Notes: a model not told the origin generated them from the sequence alone. Counted from the first letter of the stretch, positions 6,001 to 12,965 are shown. The stretch is 16,052 nucleotides of DNA from an uncultured Eisenbergiella sp. (GCA_947626725.1 CANQTI010000019.1:1-16052); one strand, 5' to 3'. Translations and numbers: made by a program.

Positions 6001-8256
6001 CGGGGACAGCACAAAGGTAAATGTTTTCTCGGGAGCGATTCCCTCCTCTGATTCGACCGTTTTTTGAACGTTGAAATGAACGGAAGCGTTGGTAAGATTT
6101 TCTGTGCGGACCTTGATCTTGCCGGTGAGGGTATCGTCAATTGTAGTGGTTTCGGTTTGAACAACACCTTGTACGTTGCCTTGATCCGGGCCAAATTGAT
6201 CATCATTCCAGGTTATAAAGCGTTTGCGCTGGATATCCTTTTGAAAGGTGATAAGTACGCTGTTCGGAATCGGCTTATCGGACCAGATGGTAACTTTTTG
6301 GCCGCATTTGCCGTTTATGACGCCGTCAAACTGGATATCTTGATTATCACATTGAACGGTATAATCTGTCAGATCGCTCGACAAATCGTATTCGTAACGA
6401 CTATTATTCGGATTCCATTTCAACTCTTGCTCGGCTGCATTGTCCTTTGAACTTGAACTCAGTTCTGCGTTGAGGTTTATTGCTTGTTTTACATCCGCTT
6501 CGATTTCATTATAGTACTTTTTGATCAAGCCATCCGAACCGAAAAACGCTTTGCAATCATCCGGCTGCACAGAACTCAAATCAATTTTCCAAATATGATC
6601 CAGGATTGTGTTCAGCCCCTGCCCAGGAGGAATGTGCTCGAATGTATTCGAGCGCTCGCCCACCGCAATTTCCCAGATCAGGACCTGTGTTGCGATGGCT
6701 TTGGCGAAGTTATCGCTGCATTCAGTTACGAAATCAATCGTCACATTGCTGGTATAGCTTTCATCGGAATTGAGAACCAGACCGATGAGCAGCCGCATTG
6801 TGTCTCCGTCGATCGCCGCATTCGCGTTATTTGCGAGGATATCCCACTGATGAGCATCGGACTCCGAATGATCATTATAGCCCTTGCCCAGGCCAATCCC
6901 CGGTTCAACACAGTAAACAATGGGTTGTGCAGTGGTGCTGGGGTTCCCTAGGGCATGCAGGATGATGAACTGATCTCTGTGCCAGTCCGACCCGAATGTC
7001 AGCTTGGTCCCATTTTCCAGCATCCACCGATCGGATGAATTTTTTTTGCCGCCGCTTCCGGGATAGAGAGGCCATACCGTAGAGTATAATGTTCCACCAT
7101 AACCATAATCCTTATCAGCCAACGGCGCAGTCTCAGCCCCAACCGTGACGTTCCAGAGGGCGATCTGAACGATGCCGTCCTCATCGGTATAGGTATAGGT
7201 GATCTGGCATTCTCCCTTGGCGACAAAGATCATGACGCCGCTTGTGGGGGCGATCTGTATGATGTTCTCATCGCTGGAGGCCCATTCGCCGCCCTCAGGC
7301 AGATCAAACATCTCCAGACGAGACGTGCCGAAATTCGCCCACACATCACCGGGTTCCACGGCGAGTTCCATGACATCAAGATAAGGCTTATCGGAATAGA
7401 CGGTGGTAACGGTCTGCGAAATATAGCACGCTTCGGAGTGCGTGTGTTCTTCTTTGCCGCAGATCAGTTCCTTTTCCGGCTCCTTTTCTTCCGCTTCTTC
7501 ATCGTCCGTTTCAAGGGAATCCACGGGATCAGCCTCGGCCTCATCCTTGCCGCAGGTCAGTTCCTGGCTGCAGTCTTCACCATGATAATGTGCTTCCGTT
7601 TCTTCCTGTCCGCAGATCAGTTCCTCTTCATAACATTCTTCCGTGTGGCTGTGTCCCTCGCTCTCTTCCAGCCCACAGATCAGCTCTTTGTTTTCTGTGA
7701 CCGTGATCGAATAGCAGTCGTCGCTGTGGGCATGGTCTTCTCTCTCCTCCAGCCCGCAGGTCAGCTCCCTGTTTTCGACGGTTGTGATTTCGAAGCAGTC
7801 GTCGCCGTGGGCATGGCCTTCCCCTTCCTCCAGCCCGCAGTGAAGCACTGTTTCACGGCATTCATCTGTATGTGTATGCCCGTCGGTTTCTTCCTTTCCG
7901 CAGGTATACGTATAACAGCCTTCGTCATGGCGGTGAATGCCGGCCGCAATCTGCGCGTCGTTCTGATAGATGTCAAGATCCGCGCCGGTATCGCTTTCCT
8001 CTTCCTGGTCAGTGTCCGCTTCGATATCTTCGGAACCTGCGGTCTCTTCGATGATGGCATAGCACACATCTGTGTGGATATGTTCTTCTTTGCCGCAGAA
8101 GACCTCGCGGCTGCCGCCGCTGGAGTTTTCCGAAGACTCATAAGCCTTCGATTCCGTTCCGGGTTCGTTCGCCGGTTCCGCAGCGTTTACGCAAATCATG
8201 CCGAACATCATGTTCAGCGCCAATGCTGCAGCCAGTAATTTGCGCAGCTTCTTCAT
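3070..8256 (-). CDS. Giant surface adhesin: Cys/His repeats, thioester domain, six pilin-type isopeptide domains, Thr-Asp repeat
   Basis: A 1728-residue secreted surface protein. Residues 1 to about 26 are a signal peptide (MKKLRK, hydrophobic core, VNA-AEP cleavage). About 54-280 carry eight CG-[KLQ]-[ED]-E units, most with HxH-x3-C. About 300-385 look like an Ig-type strand domain. A thioester domain follows, with C449 in YCVEPG and Q524 in ATQVLIWE, the pair that forms the internal thioester for covalent host binding in this family. About 725-1570 hold six Spy0128/FctA-type pilin domains, each running from V-x-K-T through Y-x-F-x-I-x-E to F-x-N-x-[YF], the Lys/Glu/Asn set for isopeptide bonds. 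Residues 1582-1639 are a Thr-Asp stalk. The tail has three VLGxR motifs, then SDTSG, a hydrophobic segment and RKMREKS, so it is probably sortase-anchored with a non-LPXTG signal. The start is set by AAGGAGGG at 8267-8274 and by the signal peptide. The gene has its own promoter and terminator. Confidence 0.92.
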   Translation of the reverse strand: MKKLRKLLAAALALNMMFGMICVNAAEPANEPGTESKAYESSENSSGGSREVFCGKEEHIHTDVCYAIIEETAGSEDIEADTDQEEESDTGADLDIYQNDAQIAAGIHRHDEGCYTYTCGKEETDGHTHTDECRETVLHCGLEEGEGHAHGDDCFEITTVENRELTCGLEEREDHAHSDDCYSITVTENKELICGLEESEGHSHTEECYEEELICGQEETEAHYHGEDCSQELTCGKDEAEADPVDSLETDDEEAEEKEPEKELICGKEEHTHSEACYISQTVTTVYSDKPYLDVMELAVEPGDVWANFGTSRLEMFDLPEGGEWASSDENIIQIAPTSGVMIFVAKGECQITYTYTDEDGIVQIALWNVTVGAETAPLADKDYGYGGTLYSTVWPLYPGSGGKKNSSDRWMLENGTKLTFGSDWHRDQFIILHALGNPSTTAQPIVYCVEPGIGLGKGYNDHSESDAHQWDILANNANAAIDGDTMRLLIGLVLNSDESYTSNVTIDFVTECSDNFAKAIATQVLIWEIAVGERSNTFEHIPPGQGLNTILDHIWKIDLSSVQPDDCKAFFGSDGLIKKYYNEIEADVKQAINLNAELSSSSKDNAAEQELKWNPNNSRYEYDLSSDLTDYTVQCDNQDIQFDGVINGKCGQKVTIWSDKPIPNSVLITFQKDIQRKRFITWNDDQFGPDQGNVQGVVQTETTTIDDTLTGKIKVRTENLTNASVHFNVQKTVESEEGIAPEKTFTFVLSPVTSDAPMPNSAEITWNYPGGSNENGTLITTSEELSFGEITFNPERDLGKTYEYTITEKPNDPENDGWTFDNSSWTVSVSINAQNGNLIPSVTYQNNHENSNDTPESCANFTNTYQPAAAYYQPAVTKTVDGGGIAPRETFTFTLAAIDKAPMPENPESNVITLTYKGESKYEVLKKFGEIKYEHSGTYWYTISESGKNASEENGWEYDTNASRRLKVVVAPDRENKDKLKAVAIYYADETDSNETDNTSAQFTNCFAYKPATWTPVVLKTVRKPYGTPAETPEFTFILQETGQYNEQGKAVPKTDWLLKDSLTASVYEGFTEFKEIDFFTPGVYEFTITEKTRTEDGYPDHFTADKAFYTITVKVTSETTTDAEGEKITGVLKTEVTALRATDTEPDTPYNWKQYVFVNTYKPDPVSFVPMVHKTIAGQTPPSKKPFTFTLEEDGQNPENGAVLPTDTTVEVLGAAWGKFDAITFNKAGTYRFFIKEDSTYKAADGTKKAHPGYTYDGSIWTLTVEVEDEAGKLTVNNNHTYYSKADGDTGITNTSGAEFTNRYSTDKIGYSAQVSKTITGAVPPDNKTFTFEMDLVSQTGSCSWSGKPLVTAVSGSGYGVFDEIEFTKAGTYIFRIYEVQGNEPGYKYDTGEWKLTVLVEDTESVLQITSALYTKSVMTDSFPRYEFRKDLAAFTNDYRPERTNYAPVVEKTVSTPNYRRETFTFSLDFADGDETAVEMPDSSTVDISGEGRAYFGNIYFNKAGTYKFRITEVNGSSSDYQYDRTEWTLEVKVADENGSLKVESADYYVTSADASSDAARFRNVFITTGDDDDDTDDDTDTDTDTDTDTDTDTDTDTDTDTDTDTDTDTDTDTDTDTDTDTDTDTDTDTDTDTDTDAGTNADMNTNTGITTIGGGFEFPGGVLGARIAPAPSAPSAPDAGVLGERRGVLGVRTSDTSGTAAWLLTALMSLIALIGLGFRKMREKS
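3340..3513 (-). repeat. Thr-Asp coding repeat (6-bp period, about 29 units)
   Basis: 174 bp of GTATCG/GTGTCA-type hexamers (+ strand view) encode about 29 Thr-Asp pairs, flanked by an Asp-rich tract up to 3540. Synonymous codons alternate to give higher-order 12- and 18-bp periods. The repeat lies between the last pilin domain and the membrane anchor, like the Ser-Asp stalk of staphylococcal Sdr proteins. Gain or loss of hexamers keeps the frame, so stalk length can vary. Confidence 0.95.
7430..8097 (-). repeat. Tandem Cys/His repeat region of the adhesin
   Basis: The encoded protein repeats C-G-[KLQ]-[ED]-E, then HxH, three residues and C. The spacing is 4 residues (first and last units) or 7 (internal units) between the first Cys and the first His. 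Eight units begin with CG; the seventh (CGKDEAEAD) has lost its HxH and closing Cys. An extra half unit, HRHDEGC, precedes the second. The CxnHxHx3C pattern suggests metal binding or disulfide pairs; that is inference. Confidence 0.85.
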
Positions 8257-8311
8257 TGTTGGACCCTCCTTTTTGCACATAATTTGAATTTCGTCCTGCG
8301 CGTTTCCAGTC

Positions 8312-8353
8312 AAAAAAGGGCCGCCCAATATCCGCATCCTCTTTATCGGGGCG
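8312..8353 (-). promoter_or_regulatory. Possible attenuator hairpin in the adhesin leader
   Basis: On the - strand CGCCC-C-GATA (8353-8344) can pair with TATTGGGCG (8330-8322), leaving one C bulged. GCCC and six U follow. It lies between the promoter and the adhesin start, about 55-100 nt before the ATG. The four bases between stem and U-run weaken it as a terminator. Alternative pairings with an upstream CGCCC/CCGCC stretch exist. Confidence 0.3.
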
Positions 8354-8438
8354 TCCGGAGGCGGAAAATCGGGCGAATGCCGGTTTTTGAAAGAATTTTT
8401 CCCATATAAAAGCAGATACTTCTATCCCTCTGACTCAT

Positions 8439-8467
8439 ATTATCCCACTGTATGCCCTTGCTGTCAA
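8439..8467 (-). promoter_or_regulatory. Promoter of the adhesin gene
   Basis: On the - strand TTGACA (8467-8462), 17 bp and GATAAT (8444-8439) match the housekeeping promoter at 11 of 12 positions. The expected start near 8432 gives a 5' leader of about 175 nt before the adhesin ATG. Confidence 0.8.
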
Positions 8468-8880
8468 GGTACAATGTGAGATTATAAGTTACTTTTTTTA
8501 CCAATAATTTTCATTATGTCTATACAAAACAATAAATTCGCCTATTGAAGTGAAAGCGTTCAGGAAGCTGAGTTTCAAGGCTGCTGTTGCTGTGTTTTCG
8601 GTGAGGAGAACCAAATTGTTATGAACATTGCACAATAAAATCCATTATAAATGAATTTTTATGCGCAATATAATGGCATTTCATTTCTTTGAGGGAAAAT
8701 CCGGAAGGAAGACAAATTTTTGAGAGACAGGGCGGAATCATTGTTTGGTTTACCGTCCTGTGCAGAAAGAAGTATCTGGTCAGCAACCGGATAGAAAGAG
8801 ATTTCTTCCGATTGCTTTCGTCCTGTTTTCGTTAGCGGGGTCATCAAAATATAAAAACGCATTCTTGTATTTCCGCAAAA
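8468..8880. other. Gene-free AT-rich stretch between adhesin promoter and tRNA terminator
   Basis: No convincing gene is seen on either strand. It contains overlapping inverted repeats: CCATTATA/TATAATGG (8642-8649, 8669-8676), and TTGCAC-ATAAAA paired with TTTTAT-GCGCAA (8628-8640, 8657-8668). Further on lie ACAGGGCGG with CCGTCCTGT and ATCTGGT-CAGCA-ACCGGAT. A - strand frame at 8659-8862 (67 aa) lacks a good ribosome binding site. A + strand frame ending near 8620 has no ATG. The stretch may be a decayed gene or small mobile-element remnants. Confidence 0.4.
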
Positions 8881-8882
8881 AG

Positions 8883-8924
8883 AAAAGGCTGTAAATTCAG
8901 GAAACCGTGAATTTACAGCCTTTT
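8883..8924 (-). terminator. Terminator of the tRNA-Arg gene
   Basis: A perfect 17-bp stem (8883-8899 with 8908-8924) has an 8-nt loop. The stem starts with AAAA and ends with TTTT, so it can act on both strands, and further T residues follow on the - strand. It begins 3 bp after the tRNA 3' end. Confidence 0.93.
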
Positions 8925-8927
8925 CAA

Positions 8928-9001
8928 CGTCCGCGAGGTGACTCGAACACCCGACCTACCGCTTAGGAGGCGGTCGCTCTATCCATCTGAGCTACGCAGA
9001 C
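8928..9001 (-). tRNA. tRNA-Arg, anticodon CCU
   Basis: A 74-nt cloverleaf on the - strand. The acceptor GTCTGCG pairs with CGCGGAC (one U-G pair). The D arm is GCTCAGATGGATAGAGC. The anticodon stem ACCGC/GCGGT encloses CTCCTAA, giving anticodon CCU (reads AGG). The T arm GGGTG-TTCGAGT-CACCT follows, and the discriminator is G. The 3' CCA is not encoded. It is a single gene with its own promoter and terminator. Confidence 0.96.
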
Positions 9002-9009
9002 AAAATAAC

Positions 9010-9025
9010 CGGAGAGATCTCTCCG
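9010..9025. promoter_or_regulatory. 16-bp perfect palindrome at the tRNA-Arg transcription start
   Basis: CGGAGAGATCTCTCCG is self-complementary over all 16 bases. It sits between the -10 box (9034-9039) and the tRNA 5' end (9001), covering roughly +2 to +17 of the precursor. It could be an operator, a 5' leader hairpin that guides processing, or chance. Confidence 0.4.
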
Positions 9026-9033
9026 ACATGCTT

Positions 9034-9062
9034 ATTATAGCGGCTGAACGTCCGCTTGTCAA
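9034..9062 (-). promoter_or_regulatory. Consensus promoter of tRNA-Arg
   Basis: On the - strand TTGACA (9062-9057), 17 bp and TATAAT (9039-9034) match the consensus exactly, as expected for a stable-RNA gene. The start is expected near 9027, leaving a leader of about 26 nt before the mature tRNA. Confidence 0.9.
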
Positions 9063-9164
9063 ACATTTTGTGCCGCATCTGCGGAATCGCGTCCGGAAAG
9101 GAAAAGGACATGGATGCGGCCCTTCCCGGCAACAGCCGGGAGCGGAGCCCCTCTGAACTGTCAC

Positions 9165-9193
9165 TTGACGGCGTAACCGCTTTTGTGTACACT
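9165..9193 (+). promoter_or_regulatory. Probable promoter of the exonuclease gene
   Basis: TTGACG (9165-9170), 17 bp and TACACT (9188-9193) match 9 of 12 consensus positions. The start would lie near 9200, giving a short leader before the ATG at 9229. Confidence 0.6.
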
Positions 9194-9228
9194 TGTCTTA
9201 AAGATTTCGGAAAACGGGATACAAAAGA

Positions 9229-10173
9229 ATGGATTACATCGTATTGGATCTCGAGTGGAACCAGGCTTCGGACAATGCGGACGAGCGCAGCAGAATGCTG
9301 ACGTTTGAGATCATCGAGATCGGCGCCGTAAAACTGAATAGCTGCATGGAGATCGTTGGAACGTTTCATGAGATGATCCGTCCGCAGGTTTATGAAGAGA
9401 TGCACCGGGTAACGGAGCGGCTGATTCATATTCATATGGACCAACTCATGTCCTGTCGGACCTTTACGGAAGTGGCACGGGATTTTCTGGATTGGTGCGG
9501 GACCTGTATGTTCGCGACCTGGGGGCCCATGGACCTGACGGAACTGCAGAAGAACATGCGGTTTTTCGGCATGGAGCCGTTGGGCGACGGGCCGCTGCGC
9601 TATTATGATGTGCAGAAGCTGTTCAGCATCACCTATGAGGACGGAAAGAGTCGGCGAAATTTAGAATATGCGGTAGATTTTTTGAATATCGAGAAATCGG
9701 ATCAGTTTCACCGCGCGCTGGGAGACGCCATGTACACCGCGAAGGTTTTTCAGCAGATTAAGGATCCGGCTGCGCTGCAGCGCGTATCCTTTGACACATT
9801 TTTGCTGCCGAAGGACCATAAGAGCGAAGTACATGTGGTTTTTGATACTTATGCCAAGTATATTTCCCGCCCTTTTCCAGACAAGGAAGCCCTGCTCGCG
9901 GATCGTGAGGTAACGTCCACACGCTGTTATCTCTGCCATAAAAACCTGCGCCGGAAGATTCGATGGTTTTCGCCCAACGGGCGGCACTATTACAGCCTTT
10001 CTCTGTGCGACAAACACGGCTATATGAAGGGAAAAATCCGCATCCGGCACACGGACGGCGAGCAGCTCTACGCGGTGAAGACCAGTCGGTTTATCACCGA
10101 AGAAGAGGCCGCGCAGATTCAGGGAAAAAAGGAGCACGCGCGTCAGCTTCGACGGGAGCACAGGCACCGGTAA
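9229..10173 (+). CDS. DEDDh 3'-5' exonuclease with C-terminal Cys/His cluster
   Basis: A 314-residue protein. The N-terminal domain is an RNase T/DNA polymerase III epsilon-type exonuclease. Exo I is D7 and E9 in VLDLEWN, an ATWGPMD segment carries the middle Asp, and FHRALGDAMYTA supplies the His and last Asp of the DEDDh set. Activity would be two-metal 3'-5' hydrolysis of RNA or single-stranded DNA; the substrate is unknown. A C-terminal extension holds C233-x2-C236 and C260-x2-H263 about 24 residues later, a probable zinc site, and a basic tail ending in RQLRREHRHR that could bind nucleic acid. The start at 9229 begins the first conserved strand; the ribosome binding site is weak (GGAAAACGGGA). 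It stands alone behind its own promoter and converges on the carboxypeptidase gene. Confidence 0.85.
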   Translation: MDYIVLDLEWNQASDNADERSRMLTFEIIEIGAVKLNSCMEIVGTFHEMIRPQVYEEMHRVTERLIHIHMDQLMSCRTFTEVARDFLDWCGTCMFATWGPMDLTELQKNMRFFGMEPLGDGPLRYYDVQKLFSITYEDGKSRRNLEYAVDFLNIEKSDQFHRALGDAMYTAKVFQQIKDPAALQRVSFDTFLLPKDHKSEVHVVFDTYAKYISRPFPDKEALLADREVTSTRCYLCHKNLRRKIRWFSPNGRHYYSLSLCDKHGYMKGKIRIRHTDGEQLYAVKTSRFITEEEAAQIQGKKEHARQLRREHRHR

Positions 10174-10208
10174 AGGCCGGGAGCCTGACTTTCCGGCGCC
10201 GGGCATCG

Positions 10209-10289
10209 TCAGATGGTGCTCCAGATGGGGAACAGCGCTTCCGGCGCGTGAAAGAAGCAGTCCAGCGCCGCCGGATGCCGGTATCTCAT
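10209..10289 (-). CDS. Candidate 26-residue ORF coupled to the dac stop codon
   Basis: The dac stop overlaps a new ATG as ATGA (10286-10289). The frame runs 26 codons to the TGA at 10209-10211, starting MRYRHPAALD and ending FPIWSTI. Nearly all codons end in G or C, as in the real genes here. Other readings are a remnant of a longer C-terminus in another frame, or chance. No Shine-Dalgarno sequence is evident. Confidence 0.25.
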   Translation of the reverse strand: MRYRHPAALDCFFHAPEALFPIWSTI

Positions 10290-12118
10290 TCCAGCGGATT
10301 GGTATATTTGTCAAAATCGATGATCTCTTCCCGTTTTTCCCGATGCCGTTTTATGATGGCGCTGCGCCGTTTGGTGAGACGGCGGTTGTGGATTGCGGAG
10401 CGCAGGATTAACAGCAGGATCAGCGCCGCGGCTATGGCCGCGACGACGATGACGATCCGCCTGACATTCAAAAAGATGACGTTGTCTCCCGAAAAAGGAG
10501 ATCTCGTGGTGAGTTTCATCAGACCGCTGACGGTTTTGGGACCGGAGGCGGTTTCTTTTGTTTCCGCGCTGTCCGCAGCCGCTTCCGCCGGCTGCGCATC
10601 GAAATCGAAGGTGATCGCCGGATCGGTGAACAGAATGGCGGCGCTGCCCACGGGCTGTCCGAGACAGGTGTAAAAGACGGCGGCTGCCTGTCCTTCCTGT
10701 ACGTTATCATAACGCAGCTCTGTCTGCAGGTCGTCGATAGAAACGTCGGCGGGAAGGATCAGAACGGCGTCCGGATCAACGGACAGCATGGGCTCATTTT
10801 CTCCGAAAATGTTTTTGTCCGCCATGAAGAAGGAGTTGCCCTGTATCGTGAAAGTGCTGTCGTTTTCCGAAACGTTTACCGCTTTGAAATTGCTGAAGCC
10901 GTAGTTGAACAGGTCCACAGTATCGGTGAACTGCATGGGGGAGCCGTCGCAGAGCACCACACAGATCAGTTTCATGCCGTCCCGTTCCGCGCAGGATACC
11001 AGCGTCTGTCCGGCCAGACTGGTATAGCCGGTCTTGCTGCCTACCAGATTTTCGTAAGCGTATTCTTTTCCTTCAAACAGCCGGTTTTTGCTGTTGATCA
11101 CCAGCTGCTGGGAGACGGTGGCGCTCTGAGGGATGGTATAGCTGGCCGTCCGCGTTATCCGGGAGAGAAGTTCGTCTGAGAAGACGCATTCCGCGATCAG
11201 CGCCAAATCGTAGGCGGAGGTGTAATGCTGATCGTCATGGATGCCGTTGGTGGTGACGAAATGAGAATCCACGCAGCCGATTTCCTTTGCGGTGCGGTTC
11301 ATCAGATCCACGAATTCCTCCGTGCTGCCGCTGATATGGGCACCGATAGCGTTGCCGCATTCATTGCCTGAGCCCACCAGAAGACCATAGAGCGATTGCT
11401 CCATGGTGATGACTTCGTTAGGCTTGATGCCGATGTTGGAATCTTCCAGCCAGTTGATGCTATGGACAATCTCGGAGGTATAGATCACGTTTTCGGTCAG
11501 ATCGCTGTTGTAGCGGGCGATAGCGGCTGTCAGCAGCTTGGTGACGCTGGCCGGATAGTGGGGCTCATGGATGTTTTTTGCGTAGAGAAGTGTGCCTGTG
11601 TTGGCTTCTATCAGGATGGCGGAACGGGCACTGACCGCGGGACCCTGAGGCCAGCCGTCTATCTCATTGGTCTGGACAGGAAGGCCCTTGGCCGCTTCCA
11701 GGTCGCCGGGGAGCTCAATGAACGTACCGGGCCCATCGGAATTCCCATTCCCTTCTGTGGGGGTGGCCCCGTTTTCCGCATCTGCGGTGTTTTTTTCTGT
11801 ATCGGGGAGTTCGGAACCGGGTTCTTCGCTTCCTGCTGTTTCGGGAATGGACGGCGTCCTCTGTCCGGCGGTCTGATCCGTTTCGTGAATGCCCGCGATC
11901 TGGGGCATGAAAGCCTCAAGAAGAGGTGCGTCCGCTGTTTTGTCGGCTCCGGCCTCTGTGTTTTGGGCGCCTTTGGTTTCCGCTGCCCTCGCCGTGTGCG
12001 CGGGGAGAGGGGCGGCCGCGGCAAGGCCGATGTTCAGGAGCAGAATTACACATATCTTAATAAGGAAAGAATGCCGTGCAAAGAAAGCGCATTCTTTCTT
12101 TTTTCGAAAATCTTTCAT
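10286..12118 (-). CDS. D-alanyl-D-alanine carboxypeptidase (PBP5/DacF family)
   Basis: A 610-residue serine carboxypeptidase that trims the terminal D-Ala of peptidoglycan stem peptides outside the membrane. Seen: an N-terminal signal or anchor (residues about 18-45), an unusually long Glu/Thr/Pro-rich linker to about residue 155, then the peptidase S11 domain. It has S191-V-T-K194 (nucleophile motif SxxK), S250-G-N252 (SxN) and K362-T-G364 (KTG). A PBP5-type C-terminal beta domain follows. After it comes a true transmembrane helix (RIVIVVAAIAAALILLLIL) with a basic cytoplasmic tail, instead of the usual amphipathic anchor. The start is supported by GAGGTG 9 nt upstream. The gene is divergent from trmB and convergent with the exonuclease. 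Confidence 0.92.
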   Translation of the reverse strand: MKDFRKKKECAFFARHSFLIKICVILLLNIGLAAAAPLPAHTARAAETKGAQNTEAGADKTADAPLLEAFMPQIAGIHETDQTAGQRTPSIPETAGSEEPGSELPDTEKNTADAENGATPTEGNGNSDGPGTFIELPGDLEAAKGLPVQTNEIDGWPQGPAVSARSAILIEANTGTLLYAKNIHEPHYPASVTKLLTAAIARYNSDLTENVIYTSEIVHSINWLEDSNIGIKPNEVITMEQSLYGLLVGSGNECGNAIGAHISGSTEEFVDLMNRTAKEIGCVDSHFVTTNGIHDDQHYTSAYDLALIAECVFSDELLSRITRTASYTIPQSATVSQQLVINSKNRLFEGKEYAYENLVGSKTGYTSLAGQTLVSCAERDGMKLICVVLCDGSPMQFTDTVDLFNYGFSNFKAVNVSENDSTFTIQGNSFFMADKNIFGENEPMLSVDPDAVLILPADVSIDDLQTELRYDNVQEGQAAAVFYTCLGQPVGSAAILFTDPAITFDFDAQPAEAAADSAETKETASGPKTVSGLMKLTTRSPFSGDNVIFLNVRRIVIVVAAIAAALILLLILRSAIHNRRLTKRRSAIIKRHREKREEIIDFDKYTNPLE

Positions 12119-12188
12119 TTTTATCCCACCTCGGTAAAATCCATGTTTATCTTACACTATAATGCCGGAAAAAATAAGTAGGAGTCAG

Positions 12189-12204
12189 GAAATTTTATAA
12201 TTTC
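12189..12204. promoter_or_regulatory. Inverted repeat between divergent dac and trmB genes
   Basis: GAAATT-TTAT-AATTTC is a 6-bp inverted repeat in the region shared by both promoters. It could be an operator, but AT-rich repeats of this length can occur by chance. Confidence 0.2.
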
Positions 12205-12233
12205 TTAAGCTTTCCTTTTTGAAATGCGTGTAG

Positions 12234-12239
12234 TATAAT
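12234..12239 (+). promoter_or_regulatory. Probable -10 box for trmB
   Basis: A perfect TATAAT lies about 80 bp before the trmB start. Only a poor -35 (TTTCCT) is found 17 bp upstream, so the promoter call is tentative. Confidence 0.4.
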
Positions 12240-12320
12240 ACAAGCCTGATATGAGCGCCCCGGCCGAAAATGTGCAGACAATGGCCGAAAAGGGCACGGC
12301 CGCGGGAGGAAATAAAGGGT

Positions 12321-12965
12321 ATGAGGCTGAAAAATATTCCCGGATCGCGGGAAGTGATCGGAGCCAGCGGTTTTGTGGAGCATGAACCGGAAAAATGGGC
12401 GGGCAGATGGCGGGAACGCTTCGGGAATGATTATCCGGTTCGGGTGGAGATCGGTATGGGAAAGGGGCAGTTTCTGATGGAGCTGGCGCGGCGAAATCCG
12501 CAGATCAATTTTATTGGGATCGAAAAGTACTCCAGCGTACTGCTGCGGGCGGTGCAGAAGATGGAAGAGGAGCCGCTGCCAAATCTCTGTTTCGTGCGGA
12601 TGGATGCGCAGGAGCTGGAAAATGTGTTTGGAGAAGGAGAGCTGGACAGGATTTATCTGAATTTCTCGGATCCCTGGCCCAAGGAGCGGCACGCGAAGCG
12701 CCGTCTGCCGTCTTCTGCGTTTTTGGACCGTTATGACCGGATCCTGAAGGCGGATGGGGAGCTGGAATTCAAGACCGATAATCGGGCCTTGTTCGATTTC
12801 GCCGTGGAAGAGTTGGCTGGGACGGCCTGGCGGGTGCGGGAGCTGACCTATGATCTGCACCGGGACGCGCGGCTGAACGAGGGTAATATCATGACCGAAT
12901 ATGAGGAGAAATTTTCCGCACTGGGCAATCCTATTTGTAAATATATTATTTTTCGTGAAAAATGA
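12321..12965 (+). CDS. trmB: tRNA (guanine-N7-)-methyltransferase
   Basis: A 214-residue SAM-dependent enzyme that methylates G46 of tRNA. Seen: the SAM-binding loop E43-I-G-M-G-K-G49, GIEKYSSVLLRA for the next strand, the family signature N114-F-S-D-P-W-P-K121 followed by RHAKRRL, and EFKTDN later. Length is normal for the family. I chose the ATG at 12321 because GGGAGGA lies about 10 nt upstream and the protein then starts MRLKNIPG, as in close family members. An ATG 51 bases upstream lacks a ribosome binding site. It is divergent from dac, and the antiporter cluster starts 127 bp downstream without a clear promoter, so co-transcription is possible. Confidence 0.95.
   Translation: MRLKNIPGSREVIGASGFVEHEPEKWAGRWRERFGNDYPVRVEIGMGKGQFLMELARRNPQINFIGIEKYSSVLLRAVQKMEEEPLPNLCFVRMDAQELENVFGEGELDRIYLNFSDPWPKERHAKRRLPSSAFLDRYDRILKADGELEFKTDNRALFDFAVEELAGTAWRVRELTYDLHRDARLNEGNIMTEYEEKFSALGNPICKYIIFREK

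Noticed and set aside
8659..8862. - strand ORF of 67 aa in the gene-free stretch
   Set aside because: No good RBS and no recognisable family; kept only as a possible remnant in the intergenic description.
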